NCBI RefSeq assembly: GCF_000620705.1
Contig: NZ_KK211167.1
Coordinates: 568,331 to 632,330 of the forward strand
Direction: 5' to 3'
DNA from: Nocardioides sp. URHA0020
GTDB lineage: Bacteria > Actinomycetota > Actinomycetes > Propionibacteriales > Nocardioidaceae
Length of the DNA: 64,000 bases
Under the pieces are notes generated by a model that did not search any database, was not told where the DNA came from, and was given only the letters and a program-made list of their open reading frames with translations. Shown here piece after piece: positions 26,111 through 34,486 of this stretch; position 1 is the stretch's first letter; each line of letters opens with the position of its first letter. The position numbers and the translations under genes are program-made.

Positions 26111-27076
26111 ATGAGCACCAGTGCCCGGATGCTACGGCTGCTGTCGCTGCTGCAGACGCACCGCTACTGGCCGGGCGCCGACCTGGCCGCGCGGCTCGAG
26201 GTGAGCGCCCGGACGCTGCGCCGCGACATCGACCGGCTGCGCGAGCTGGGGTACGACGTCGACGCCGTGCGGGGCGTCGCCGGCGGCTACCAGCTGCGCG
26301 CCGGGGGCGCGCTGCCGCCACTGCTGCTCGACGACGACGAGGCGGTGGCGATCGCCGTCGGCCTGCACACCGCCGCCTCCGGCGCGGTCGCCGGGCTGGA
26401 GGAGACGTCGCTGCAGGCGCTGACGAAGGTCACCGCCCTGATGCCGCCGCGGCTGCGCCGACGGATCGCGGCGCTCCGGTCGCAGACCGACGGGGTGCCG
26501 TGGGGCGGCGGCCCGGTCATCGACGCCTCGGTGCTCACCGTCCTGGCCCAGGCCAGTCGCGACGACGAGCTGCTGGGCTTCGGCTACCGGGCGCGCGACT
26601 CCGAGCCGACCCAGCGACGGGTCGAGCCGCACCGCCTGGTCTCGCTCGGTCGGCGCTGGTACCTCGTCGCCTACGACCGCGACCGCCAGGACTGGCGCTC
26701 CTTCCGGGTCGACCGGATCAGCGACCCGGTGGCCACCGGCCAGCGGTTCCGGCCACGCGAGCTGCCGGCCGAGGACGCCCCGACCTTCGTGCGCGCCGGC
26801 ATCAAGTCGGTCGGGCAGCGCTACGTCGTACGCGTCCGGATGGCCGCCACCGCCGAGGCGGTCGAGGAGTACGTCGGCCGCTGGGCCACCATCGAGCCGG
26901 ACGGCCCCGGTTGCCTGATGACGATGCGGACCGACACGCTCGACTGGCCGCTGATGGTGCTCGCGCACCTCGACGCCGAGTTCACCGTCGAGGGCCCGCC
27001 CGAGCTGGTGGACCGGGTCGCCCGGGCGGGGGAGCGGTTCGCCCGGGCGGTCGGTGCGGCGGGCGACGCCGGCTGA
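26111..27076 (+). CDS. YafY-type HTH/WYL domain transcriptional regulator
   Basis: A 321-residue regulator with an N-terminal DeoR-like winged helix (RMLRLLSLLQTHRYWPGADLA, then VSARTLRRDIDRLRELGYDV) and a WYL domain in the second half (RVEPHRLVSLGRRWYLVAYDRDRQDWRSFRVDRI). A C-terminal WCX-like extension ends the protein. WYL domains bind nucleic acid or nucleotide ligands and regulate DNA-damage or metabolic genes. ATG 26111 was preferred, with GTG 26108 directly before it also possible. It stands alone between the methyltransferase and a convergent MFS gene. Confidence 0.9.
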   Translation: MSTSARMLRLLSLLQTHRYWPGADLAARLEVSARTLRRDIDRLRELGYDVDAVRGVAGGYQLRAGGALPPLLLDDDEAVAIAVGLHTAASGAVAGLEETSLQALTKVTALMPPRLRRRIAALRSQTDGVPWGGGPVIDASVLTVLAQASRDDELLGFGYRARDSEPTQRRVEPHRLVSLGRRWYLVAYDRDRQDWRSFRVDRISDPVATGQRFRPRELPAEDAPTFVRAGIKSVGQRYVVRVRMAATAEAVEEYVGRWATIEPDGPGCLMTMRTDTLDWPLMVLAHLDAEFTVEGPPELVDRVARAGERFARAVGAAGDAG

Positions 27077-27088
27077 GCCGCCCGCGCC

Positions 27089-28381
27089 TCAGGCGGCCGG
27101 GCGTCCCGAGGTCGCCAGGACGGGGTGGTCGCCCCCGGTCCGAGGGTCGGTCGGTGGGGGCTGCGGCCAGTCCCGCGGGCGCGGGACCGAGCGGACGCTG
27201 GTCGAGAGCGTCGGGATCAGGGCGACCGCGGCGGTCAGCAGGCCGAGCACCGCCACGGCGGCGCCGCCGCCCACGCCCGCGAGCAGGAGGCCGGCGACCA
27301 CCGGTGCCAGCGGCATCGCGGCCATGGAGACGAACTGCATCGTCGCCTGGACCCGGCCGATCAGCTCCGGCGGCGTCACCGCCATCCGGTAGGCCCCGAT
27401 GCCCGCGTTGCCGGCCGGGTTGAGGAACAGTCCGGCCGCGAGGGCCGCGGCGACGACGGCCGGGTGGTTCCACAGCGCCATCGGCACCACGAGCGGCACG
27501 AAGCTCCAGGCCACCGCGACGGTGAGCCGGCCCGTCCGCATGCGGTCGATCAGCCAGGGCGCGACGAGCGCGCCGAGGATGCCGCACACGCCGGCCGCCG
27601 TCTCGACGAGGCCGATCTGGTACGCCGCGAAGCCACCCTCGACCAACCGCAGCACCGCCACGAAGAAGAGCGCATTGACGGTGAGGTTGGTCAGTGCCGA
27701 CCACACGACCAGGACCCGGAAGAGCCGGTGCCGGGCGATGAACCGGATGCCCTCGGCCACGTCCCGCGTGGGCCGTCGGTGGGCGGTCGCGGCCGGGGCG
27801 GACAGATCGGTGCGGATCCGTCCCAGCAGCACCCACGAGATCGCGAACGTGACCGCGTCGGCGGCGAAGGGCAGCCACCGCGTCACGGCGTACAGCGCCC
27901 CTCCGAGCGGCGCGCCGAGCAGGCCCGCGACGTGCTGGCGGGCCTGCTGCTGCGACAGCGCGGTCGGCAGGTCCGTCACCGGCAGCACCGCGCGCACGGC
28001 GGACATCTCGGCCGGTGCGAAGACACCGGCCGCGACGCCGGTGAGCAGTGCGACCGCCAGCAGGTGCGGCACCGTGAGGGCGTCCGCGACACCGGCGACG
28101 ACGAGCGAGGAGTAGAGGACCACGCCGCCACCGCTGGCCCAGCGCATGATCCGGCGGCGGTCGAGCCGGTCCGCGAGCACGCCCGCGGGGAGCAGGACGC
28201 CCGCCATCCCCAGCAGGAAGACCGCCTCCGCGGCGGCGGCCGCGAGCAGCGACCCGGTCAGCGCGAAGGCCAGCAGCGGGAAGACGAAGGTGCTCACCCG
28301 GCTCCCCAGCTCGCTGATGGTCTGGCCGAGCCAGAGCACCGTGAAGTCGTGGTTGCGGGCGAGCGCGCGGTAGCCGGACAT
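27089..28381 (-). CDS. MFS transporter (MFS_3/EntS-like exporter)
   Basis: A 430-residue, 12-segment major facilitator protein of the enterobactin-exporter/macrolide-efflux type. It starts MSGYRALARNHDFTVLWLG, then LGSRVSTFVFPLLAFALTGS, with motif A-like ADRLDRRRIMRW and a long central loop with RPTRDVAEGIRFIARHR. It would export a small molecule by proton antiport. The start codon lies at the edge of the four-fold TGCGCA array shared with the divergent ArsR gene, so it is very likely repressed by that regulator. Its stop is 12 bases from the convergent WYL regulator stop. Confidence 0.9.
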   Translation of the reverse strand: MSGYRALARNHDFTVLWLGQTISELGSRVSTFVFPLLAFALTGSLLAAAAAEAVFLLGMAGVLLPAGVLADRLDRRRIMRWASGGGVVLYSSLVVAGVADALTVPHLLAVALLTGVAAGVFAPAEMSAVRAVLPVTDLPTALSQQQARQHVAGLLGAPLGGALYAVTRWLPFAADAVTFAISWVLLGRIRTDLSAPAATAHRRPTRDVAEGIRFIARHRLFRVLVVWSALTNLTVNALFFVAVLRLVEGGFAAYQIGLVETAAGVCGILGALVAPWLIDRMRTGRLTVAVAWSFVPLVVPMALWNHPAVVAAALAAGLFLNPAGNAGIGAYRMAVTPPELIGRVQATMQFVSMAAMPLAPVVAGLLLAGVGGGAAVAVLGLLTAAVALIPTLSTSVRSVPRPRDWPQPPPTDPRTGGDHPVLATSGRPAA

Positions 28382-28382
28382 A

Positions 28383-28430
28383 TGCGCACCATATGTTGCG
28401 CACGTTGTGTTGCGCAATAGAGCGTGCGCA
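28383..28430. promoter_or_regulatory. Four-fold TGCGCA operator array between the MFS and ArsR genes
   Basis: The self-complementary hexamer TGCGCA occurs at 28383, 28397, 28411 and 28425, every copy exactly 14 bp from the next. The inner copies are extended to TTGCGCA(A). The array fills the 69-bp gap between the divergent starts, abuts the MFS start codon, and is placed where an ArsR-family regulator would repress both genes. Confidence 0.8.
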
Positions 28431-28450
28431 ACTCGGCTAGGCTGGACGTC

Positions 28451-29041
28451 ATGCCGCCCGAGCCCTCCCGCCAGCCGGTGCACGACCCGACGATGCTGCG
28501 CGCGATCGCCCATCCGGTGCGCACCCGGATCCTGAGCGAGCTGACCGCGAGCGGCCCGATGCGTGCCGCCGACCTGGCGCGGGAGCTCGACATCCCGGCC
28601 AACCAGGCGAGCTTCCACCTGCGCCAGCTGGCGAAGTACGGCCTGGTCGAGGAGGACCCCGCGGCGGCGCGGGACAAGCGGGACCGCGTCTGGCGCCCGA
28701 CCTCCACGGACGGCGTCACCATCAACCTCACCGAGCTGGAGCAGCAGCCCGGCGGCACGGCGGCGTCGGCGGTGTTCCGCCGGCACGCCGTGAGCTGGGG
28801 TCACGTGGTGGTCGACGCGGCGTACACCGACGACCGGGACCCCGGGGTGCTGCGCTCGGTCAACGAGAACGCGGTCCGGCTGACCCGGGAGGAGGCGGCC
28901 CAGCTCGCCGGCGAGGTCGACGAGGTGCTCACGCGGTGGGTCGATCGCACGCGGGGGCGGGGTGACGACGGTCGCCGTACCTACCTGATGTTCTCGGTGC
29001 TGATGCCCTACCCCGACGGTCGTGCGCAGGAGGACGACTGA
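28451..29041 (+). CDS. ArsR/HTH-family transcriptional regulator
   Basis: A 196-residue regulator with an ArsR-type winged helix at residues about 15-85 (AIAHPVRTRILSELTASGPM, then DIPANQASFHLRQLAKYGLVEED). A C-terminal extension of about 110 residues carries no metal-binding cysteine motif, so it probably senses an organic ligand or another protein. ATG 28451 gives the standard spacing to the HTH. It is divergent from an MFS exporter and overlaps the start of a sterol-carrier-like gene by one base (TGATG), so it forms a unit with that gene. Confidence 0.88.
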   Translation: MPPEPSRQPVHDPTMLRAIAHPVRTRILSELTASGPMRAADLARELDIPANQASFHLRQLAKYGLVEEDPAAARDKRDRVWRPTSTDGVTINLTELEQQPGGTAASAVFRRHAVSWGHVVVDAAYTDDRDPGVLRSVNENAVRLTREEAAQLAGEVDEVLTRWVDRTRGRGDDGRRTYLMFSVLMPYPDGRAQEDD

Positions 29042-29400
29042 TGGCCGCGCGCCTGCGCCCCGCCGACCCCCACGACGTCGCCGCGGCGCTCGCCCGGGTC
29101 GCCGACGGCTCCGCCGACCGGGCCGACCTCCGGCTGCTGACCAAGCACTTCCTCGCCGTCCTCGAGGACCGGGCGCCGGGGCACTCCGTCGAGGTCCGCG
29201 TCCCGCCGTACGCCGCCGTGCAGGTGATCCCCGGCGTCCGCCACACCCGCGGCACCCCGCCCGCCGTCGTCGAGATGGACGCCGAGACCTGGATCGCCCT
29301 GGCGTCGGGTGCGCTCGCCTGGGCCGAGGCCGACGGCACCGGCCGGGTCCGTGCCAGCGGTGAGCGGGCGGACCTGACGGCGTACCTCCCACTGGGGTAG
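29041..29400 (+). CDS. Sterol carrier (SCP-2-like) family protein
   Basis: A 119-residue protein of the actinobacterial sterol carrier family, with VRVPPYAAVQVIPGVRHTRGTPPAVVEMD followed by ETWIALASGALAW, the core of the SCP-2-like fold. It may bind a hydrophobic or thiol-linked small molecule. Members often sit near purF, as here (5 kb upstream). The ATG at 29041 shares its first base with the ArsR stop. The TAG stop is inside the left arm of a perfect 18-bp inverted repeat, so the end of this message folds into a strong hairpin. Confidence 0.82.
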   Translation: MAARLRPADPHDVAAALARVADGSADRADLRLLTKHFLAVLEDRAPGHSVEVRVPPYAAVQVIPGVRHTRGTPPAVVEMDAETWIALASGALAWAEADGTGRVRASGERADLTAYLPLG

Positions 29401-29460
29401 TCCCTGACGCTCGCGGGGTCAGGCCGGCCGATCGGCCCCGGAAGCGTCAGGGACTACCCC
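29394..29460. terminator. Very long perfect inverted repeat (18-bp arms)
   Basis: GGGGTAGTCCCTGACGCT (29394-29411) is exactly complementary to 29443-29460, with a 31-base loop that itself contains a 12-bp palindrome (29426-29437). The left arm includes the stop codon of the sterol carrier gene. It probably terminates transcription before the M20 peptidase, but the length and perfection also fit a dispersed intergenic repeat. There is no T tail. Confidence 0.7.
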
Positions 29461-29479
29461 GACGATTAGGTTGGCACGC

Positions 29480-30817
29480 ATGACCGACGACCTCCGCGCC
29501 CGCGTCCAGTCCGTCCTCCCGGGAGTCCGCCACGACCTCGAGGAACTGGTCCGGATCCAGTCCGTCAGTGCCGACCCGGAGCGACTCCACGAGGTCGAGC
29601 GGAGCGCGGAGAGGACCGCCGCGCTCTTCGCCGCCGAGGGCGTCGACGTCGAGATCGTGCGCGCGTACGACGGCGCACCGCCCGCGGTGATCGGCGAGAA
29701 GAGGGGCCCGGCGGGCGCGCCCACCGTGCTGCTCTACGCCCACCACGACGTGCAGCCCGAGAACGACCACGCCGACTGGGACTCCGCCCCGTGGGAGCCG
29801 ACCGAGCGGGACGGCCGGCTCTACGGCCGCGGCGCCGCCGACGACAAGGCCGGCATCATGGCGCACGTCGGCGCGCTGCGGGTCTTCGGTGACGACCTCC
29901 CCGTCACCGTGCGACTCTTCATCGAGGGCGAGGAGGAGGTCGGCTCCGACACCCTGGTGGAGCTGCTCGGCAAGCACCAGGAGCGCCTCGAGGCCGACGT
30001 CATCGTGATCGCCGACTCCGGCAACTGGGACATCGGCGTCCCCGCCCTGACCACCAGCCTGCGCGGGCTGGTGCGGGTCGACATCGAGGTCCGCACCCTC
30101 ACCCACGCCGTCCACTCCGGCATGTGGGGCGGCCTCGTGCCCGACGCGCTGATGACGCTGAGCCGAGTGATCTCGACCCTGCACGACGACGCGGGCAACG
30201 TCGCGATCGACGGGCTGCACAGCGGTCCCGCGGCCGACGTCGACTACCCCGAGGAGCGGCTGCGGGCGGAGTCCGGCGGTGCTCCGGGCATCGAGTGGAT
30301 CGGCACCGGCTCGACCGTCGAGCGGCTGTGGACCAAGCCCGCGCTGAGCATCACCGGCCTCGACGCTCCCAAGGTCGCCGGCGCCAGCAACACCCTCGTG
30401 CCGGCCGCGAAGGCGCGGATCTCGCTCCGCATCGCCCCCGGCGACACCACCGAGAACGCCCTCGCCCGCCTCGTCGAGCACCTCGAGGCCCACGTCCCGT
30501 GGGGCGCCACGCTGACCCACGAGGTCGTCGACACCGGCGAGGCCACGCAGATCGATGCCACCGGACCGGCGTACGACGCGGCGCGGGCGGCGTTCAGCGA
30601 GGCCTGGGACGGCACGGCGCCGGTCGACATGGGCGTCGGCGGGTCGATCCCCTTCATCGCGGAGTTCCTCGAGGCGTTCCCGGAGGCGAGCGTGCTCGTC
30701 ACGGGCGTCGAGGACCCCGACACCCGGGCCCACGGCGCCAACGAGGGTCTGCACCTCGCGGAGTTCGAGCGCGTCGTGCTGGCCGAGGCGCTGCTGCTGC
30801 GCAACCTCGCCGGCTGA
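29480..30817 (+). CDS. M20 family metallopeptidase (dipeptidase)
   Basis: A 445-residue zinc peptidase of the M20/dapE-like dipeptidase group. Metal-site motifs are LLYAHHDVQPEN (His88-x-Asp90), GRGAADDKAGIMAH with the bridging aspartate, and the general-base pair in FIEGEEEVGSD. A later His is in VRTLTHAVHSGMWGG, marking the dimerisation/lid domain. It should hydrolyse dipeptides or related amide bonds in the cytoplasm. ATG 29480 was chosen; a TTG at 29471 is less likely. It follows the long inverted repeat and converges with a histidine kinase gene four bases away. Confidence 0.92.
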   Translation: MTDDLRARVQSVLPGVRHDLEELVRIQSVSADPERLHEVERSAERTAALFAAEGVDVEIVRAYDGAPPAVIGEKRGPAGAPTVLLYAHHDVQPENDHADWDSAPWEPTERDGRLYGRGAADDKAGIMAHVGALRVFGDDLPVTVRLFIEGEEEVGSDTLVELLGKHQERLEADVIVIADSGNWDIGVPALTTSLRGLVRVDIEVRTLTHAVHSGMWGGLVPDALMTLSRVISTLHDDAGNVAIDGLHSGPAADVDYPEERLRAESGGAPGIEWIGTGSTVERLWTKPALSITGLDAPKVAGASNTLVPAAKARISLRIAPGDTTENALARLVEHLEAHVPWGATLTHEVVDTGEATQIDATGPAYDAARAAFSEAWDGTAPVDMGVGGSIPFIAEFLEAFPEASVLVTGVEDPDTRAHGANEGLHLAEFERVVLAEALLLRNLAG

Positions 30818-30820
30818 GCG

Positions 30821-32572
30821 TCAGAGGGCGGGCAGCCGGACGCGGAAGGTGCTCCCGCTGCCGAGCACCGACTCGAGCTCGATGCCGCCGCGGTGCCGGT
30901 CCACGATCCGCCGCACGATCGCCAGCCCCAGGCCGGTGCCGGAGCGCTGCGCCGCGTCGGGGTCCGCGGAGCGGTAGAACTCCTCGAACACGCGCGCCTG
31001 GTCCTCGGCCGAGATCCCGATGCCGTCGTCGGTGCACGTCAGCACGACCTCGCCGTCGACCTCCTCCAGGGTGACCCGGACGTGGCCGCCGTCGGGGGTG
31101 TACTTCACGGCGTTGCTCACCAGGTTGGCGACGATGTGCTCGAGCTCGTGGGCGGCGCCGAGGACCCGGACGGGTGCGTGGGGCAGCGAGCTCGTGAGCT
31201 CGATCCGCCGCGGCGCCGCCGGTCCCTCGTTGAGCTCTACGATGTCGGCGACGATCGCGCCGAGGTCGACCTCGGTGGGTGCCTCCAGCTCTCCGTCGGC
31301 AGTGCGGTGCAGCACCAGCAGCTCCTCGACGACCCGCGAGAGCCGCGTGCTGCCCCGGTGGATGGCCTGGATGGCCGAGCGCGAGCGGGGTGAGAGCCCG
31401 GGATCGCCCTCGAGCAGCTCGAGGAACCCGACGATGCTGGTCAGCGGCGTACGCAGCTCGTGGGAGACGGTCGCGACCAGCCGGCTCTTGTAGTCGGCCA
31501 GCTCCTGGAGCTCCTCGACCAGCCGGTGCTCGCGCGCGTAGTTGCTCGCGTTCGCCAGCGCCCGGCCGAGGTCGCGACCGATGCCGAACGCCACCTCGGC
31601 CTCCCCGGCCGTCCACTCGGCGTCACCCGGGCCCCGGGTCAGCGCGATCCACCCGAGGCACTCCGGCCCGGCGCCCAGAGGTACGACGAGCAGCGACTCG
31701 GCGTCCACGAACTCCAGGACGGCCTTCAGGTCGGCGTCCTCGAGCGGCTCGGGCGGCTGCCGGTCCGGGGCGAAGACGCCGACGGCCTGCCGCTCCCACG
31801 CCGCCACGGAGTAGCGGACGAAGATCTCGATCAGCTCCTGGGGGAGCGAGTGCGGGTCGGCGTCCTGGACCGGACGCGGCTCGCTCCCGAAGAGGTGGGT
31901 CCAGAGCGCCTGGGCCCGGAAGCCGTCGACGATCGCGGCACCGCACTCGGAGAGCACCTCGGGAGCCGACATGGAGCCCGTGGCGCGGCGCACGATGTTG
32001 GCCGCGGCGCGGGCGAGCCGGATCTGCTCGGCCAGTCGCTCGGACTCGAGGATCGCGGCGATCGCGCGGCATGCCTGGCGGGCGTACATCTCGAGCAGGT
32101 CGCGGCTGCCGCCGGTCGGGAGGAGCTGGTCGGCCGGTAGCTCGATGGCCAGCACGCCGACCAGCTGCCCGTGGTCGTCCGAGATCGGGGCGACCAGCAG
32201 GTCCTGGGGGTGCCAGACCCCGTCCGCCACGTCGCGCGGACCGTCGGCGACCCAGCCCCACCGCTCGACGTCGAGGTTCACCCGGTCGTGCGGGACGAAC
32301 TTCAGCGTCCCCCAGTCCTCGGCCACCTCGAGCTGCTCGAGCAGCTCGGCGACCGGGGCCAGGCTGTCGACGAGGACCTCCTGGGCGTCGTCCGGGCCGA
32401 CGACGCAGAGGACCTGCAGGTAGCCGTCGTCGCGGATCCCGCTCACGCCGACGACGTCGGAGCCGGCCACCTCGGCGAGGGTGTCCAGGATCGGGCGCAG
32501 CGCGTCGCGGGCGTGGGCGTCCGACCACCGGGAGCCACGGACCGGTCGCTCGAGTCCGGTGCTGTCCGTCAT
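30821..32572 (-). CDS. GAF-domain sensor histidine kinase (downstream paralogue)
   Basis: A 583-residue soluble histidine kinase. The first about 350 residues hold two GAF-like regions (VVGVSGIRDDGYLQVLCVVG; WTHLFGSEPRPVQDADP with LLVVPLGAGPECLGWIALTR). They are followed by HisKA (TVSHELRTPLTSI, phosphorylated His371) and HATPase with VANLVSNAVKYTPDGG, DDGIGISAEDQ and GTGLGLAIV. There are no membrane segments, so it senses an internal signal. It is a clear paralogue of the upstream kinase 17 bp away, with the same domain plan and shared phrases. No response regulator is adjacent. Confidence 0.92.
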   Translation of the reverse strand: MTDSTGLERPVRGSRWSDAHARDALRPILDTLAEVAGSDVVGVSGIRDDGYLQVLCVVGPDDAQEVLVDSLAPVAELLEQLEVAEDWGTLKFVPHDRVNLDVERWGWVADGPRDVADGVWHPQDLLVAPISDDHGQLVGVLAIELPADQLLPTGGSRDLLEMYARQACRAIAAILESERLAEQIRLARAAANIVRRATGSMSAPEVLSECGAAIVDGFRAQALWTHLFGSEPRPVQDADPHSLPQELIEIFVRYSVAAWERQAVGVFAPDRQPPEPLEDADLKAVLEFVDAESLLVVPLGAGPECLGWIALTRGPGDAEWTAGEAEVAFGIGRDLGRALANASNYAREHRLVEELQELADYKSRLVATVSHELRTPLTSIVGFLELLEGDPGLSPRSRSAIQAIHRGSTRLSRVVEELLVLHRTADGELEAPTEVDLGAIVADIVELNEGPAAPRRIELTSSLPHAPVRVLGAAHELEHIVANLVSNAVKYTPDGGHVRVTLEEVDGEVVLTCTDDGIGISAEDQARVFEEFYRSADPDAAQRSGTGLGLAIVRRIVDRHRGGIELESVLGSGSTFRVRLPAL

Positions 32573-32589
32573 CCGCGCGCCACCCGCCC

Positions 32590-34368
32590 TCAGGCGGCCG
32601 GCAGGTGCACCTGGAAGGTGCTGCCGCGACCCAGCTCCGAGTCGATCTCCAGCCGACCGTCGTGCCGAGCGACGATCCGTCGCACGATCGCCAGACCCAA
32701 CCCGGTCCCGGGCTGCGCCAGGGCGATCGGGTTGGAGGAGCGGAAGAACTCGGTCCCGAGGTGGCGTACGTCGTCCGCGGACATCCCGATCCCCATGTCG
32801 TGGCAGGTGAAGACGACCTCGCCGTCGGCGACGGCCAGGCTGACCGTCACCACGCCGCCCTCGGGGGTGTACTTGACCGCGTTGCTGAGCAGGTTGCCGC
32901 ACACGCGGTCGAGCTCGTCGGGATCGCCCACGGCGAAGACCGGCTCGTCGGGCACCTCCACCCGCAGGTCGATCCGCTTCTGCTGCGCGGACAGGCCGAC
33001 CAGGTCGACGACGTCGTCGACGACCCGCCGCAGGTCGACCGGTCGGGAGATCACCGGGTTGTCCGGGTCGCCGACCTTCGAGAGCAGCAGCAGGTCGTCG
33101 ATCACCTTGACCATCCGCTGGGCGCCCCGCTCCATCGCGGCGAGCGACCCTTTCGTCCGGCCGGGCAGGTCGGGGGTGCCGTCGAGGATCTCGAGGTGGC
33201 CGAGCACCGACGACAGCGGGTTCTTGAGCTCGTGGGCGACCGTGGCGATCAGCTGGCCCTTGTACGCGTCCAGCTCCTGCAGCTCCACCACCAGCTGGTG
33301 CTCGCGCTCGAAGGTGCGCGCGTTGAGGATCGCACGACCGAGGTCGTGGCCGATGTCGAGAGCGGTGGTGGCCTCGGCCTCGGTCCACGCGGGTGCTCCG
33401 GCCAGCCGGGTCAGCACCAGGTTGCCCAGGCACTCCGGGCCGGCCCCCAGCGGGATGAACAGCAGGGACTCGACGTCGATCGACCGGAGGAAGTCGAGCA
33501 CGGCGCCCGCCTGCTGGTCGGTGAGGGGCTCGAACCCGCGGTCGGGGGCGATGACGACGGCCTGCTGCTGTCGCCAGGCCTGGACCGCGGTCTGCTCGGC
33601 GATCCGGACCAGGGTGGGCTCGAGCCGGATCTCCTGGCCGTCGGAGGAGTAGATGTGGCCGATGTCGCCCTCGCCGCGGCCGAAGGTGTGGATCCACATG
33701 CCGGCCGCCCGGAAGCCCTCGATGACCGCGTCCTGGCTGTCGGAGACGATGCGGTCCAGGCTCAGCTGGGCGCTGGCTCGGCGGACGATGCGGCGAGCCG
33801 CCTCCGCCATCCGGACCTGCTCGGCGAGCGCCTCGCGCTCCAGGGCCACCACGACGGCGCGGCCGGCCTGCTCGGCGTACGCGTTGAGCACGGCGCGCTG
33901 CGCCTCGTCGGGGCGGCGTCCGCCCACGGGCAGGTCCATCGCGAGGGTGCCCAGCAGGGCGCCGTCGTCGTCGTAGAGCGGGGCGATCAGCAGGTCCAGC
34001 GGGTGCCAGGCGTCGGGTGCGTCGATCGGCTCGTAGTCGGGGACCCAGCCCCAGGTGTCGCCGACGCCCTCGTCGGTGCGGTCGTGCGGGACGAAGCGGA
34101 GCAGTCCCCAGTCGTCGGCCTTGGCCAGCTCCTCGAGCAGCCGTGCCTCGGTCGAGCGGGTGCCCTCGAGCTCGGCGCGCGCCTCGTCGCTGCCCGCCAC
34201 CGCGACCGACTCCAGCCCGCCGTCCTGGCGGACCACGCTGATCGCCGCGATGCCGAAGCCCGCGACCTGGGTGACGCCCTCCGCGATGAGCTGGAGGGTG
34301 TCGCGGGACGCGGAGTCCGACCAGCGCAGCCGTGCTGCGGTCTGTTCGGGCGTGACATCCCGGGCCAT
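32590..34368 (-). CDS. GAF-domain sensor histidine kinase (upstream paralogue)
   Basis: A 592-residue soluble kinase of the same design as the next gene: two GAF-like regions (AAISVVRQDGGLESVAVAG; LLFIPLGAGPECLGNLVLTR), HisKA with IATVAHELKNPLSSV (His379), and HATPase with CGNLLSNAVKYTPEGG, CHDMGIGMSADD and GTGLGLAIV. The H-box reads HELKNP instead of the HELRTP of its neighbour. It is divergent from purF (118 bp). The two kinases were probably produced by tandem duplication and may form hetero-pairs or act on one unlinked regulator; that is inference. Confidence 0.92.
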   Translation of the reverse strand: MARDVTPEQTAARLRWSDSASRDTLQLIAEGVTQVAGFGIAAISVVRQDGGLESVAVAGSDEARAELEGTRSTEARLLEELAKADDWGLLRFVPHDRTDEGVGDTWGWVPDYEPIDAPDAWHPLDLLIAPLYDDDGALLGTLAMDLPVGGRRPDEAQRAVLNAYAEQAGRAVVVALEREALAEQVRMAEAARRIVRRASAQLSLDRIVSDSQDAVIEGFRAAGMWIHTFGRGEGDIGHIYSSDGQEIRLEPTLVRIAEQTAVQAWRQQQAVVIAPDRGFEPLTDQQAGAVLDFLRSIDVESLLFIPLGAGPECLGNLVLTRLAGAPAWTEAEATTALDIGHDLGRAILNARTFEREHQLVVELQELDAYKGQLIATVAHELKNPLSSVLGHLEILDGTPDLPGRTKGSLAAMERGAQRMVKVIDDLLLLSKVGDPDNPVISRPVDLRRVVDDVVDLVGLSAQQKRIDLRVEVPDEPVFAVGDPDELDRVCGNLLSNAVKYTPEGGVVTVSLAVADGEVVFTCHDMGIGMSADDVRHLGTEFFRSSNPIALAQPGTGLGLAIVRRIVARHDGRLEIDSELGRGSTFQVHLPAA

Positions 34369-34486
34369 GGTCCCTCGTCTTCCTCGGTCTCGGCCCTCAT
34401 GGTAAGCGGACGGGACGCGACCGGTGGCCGATCCCGCGGGCGCGCCCGAAGTGGGTGGCCTGGCCCGACGGCCCTAGACTCGGAGC

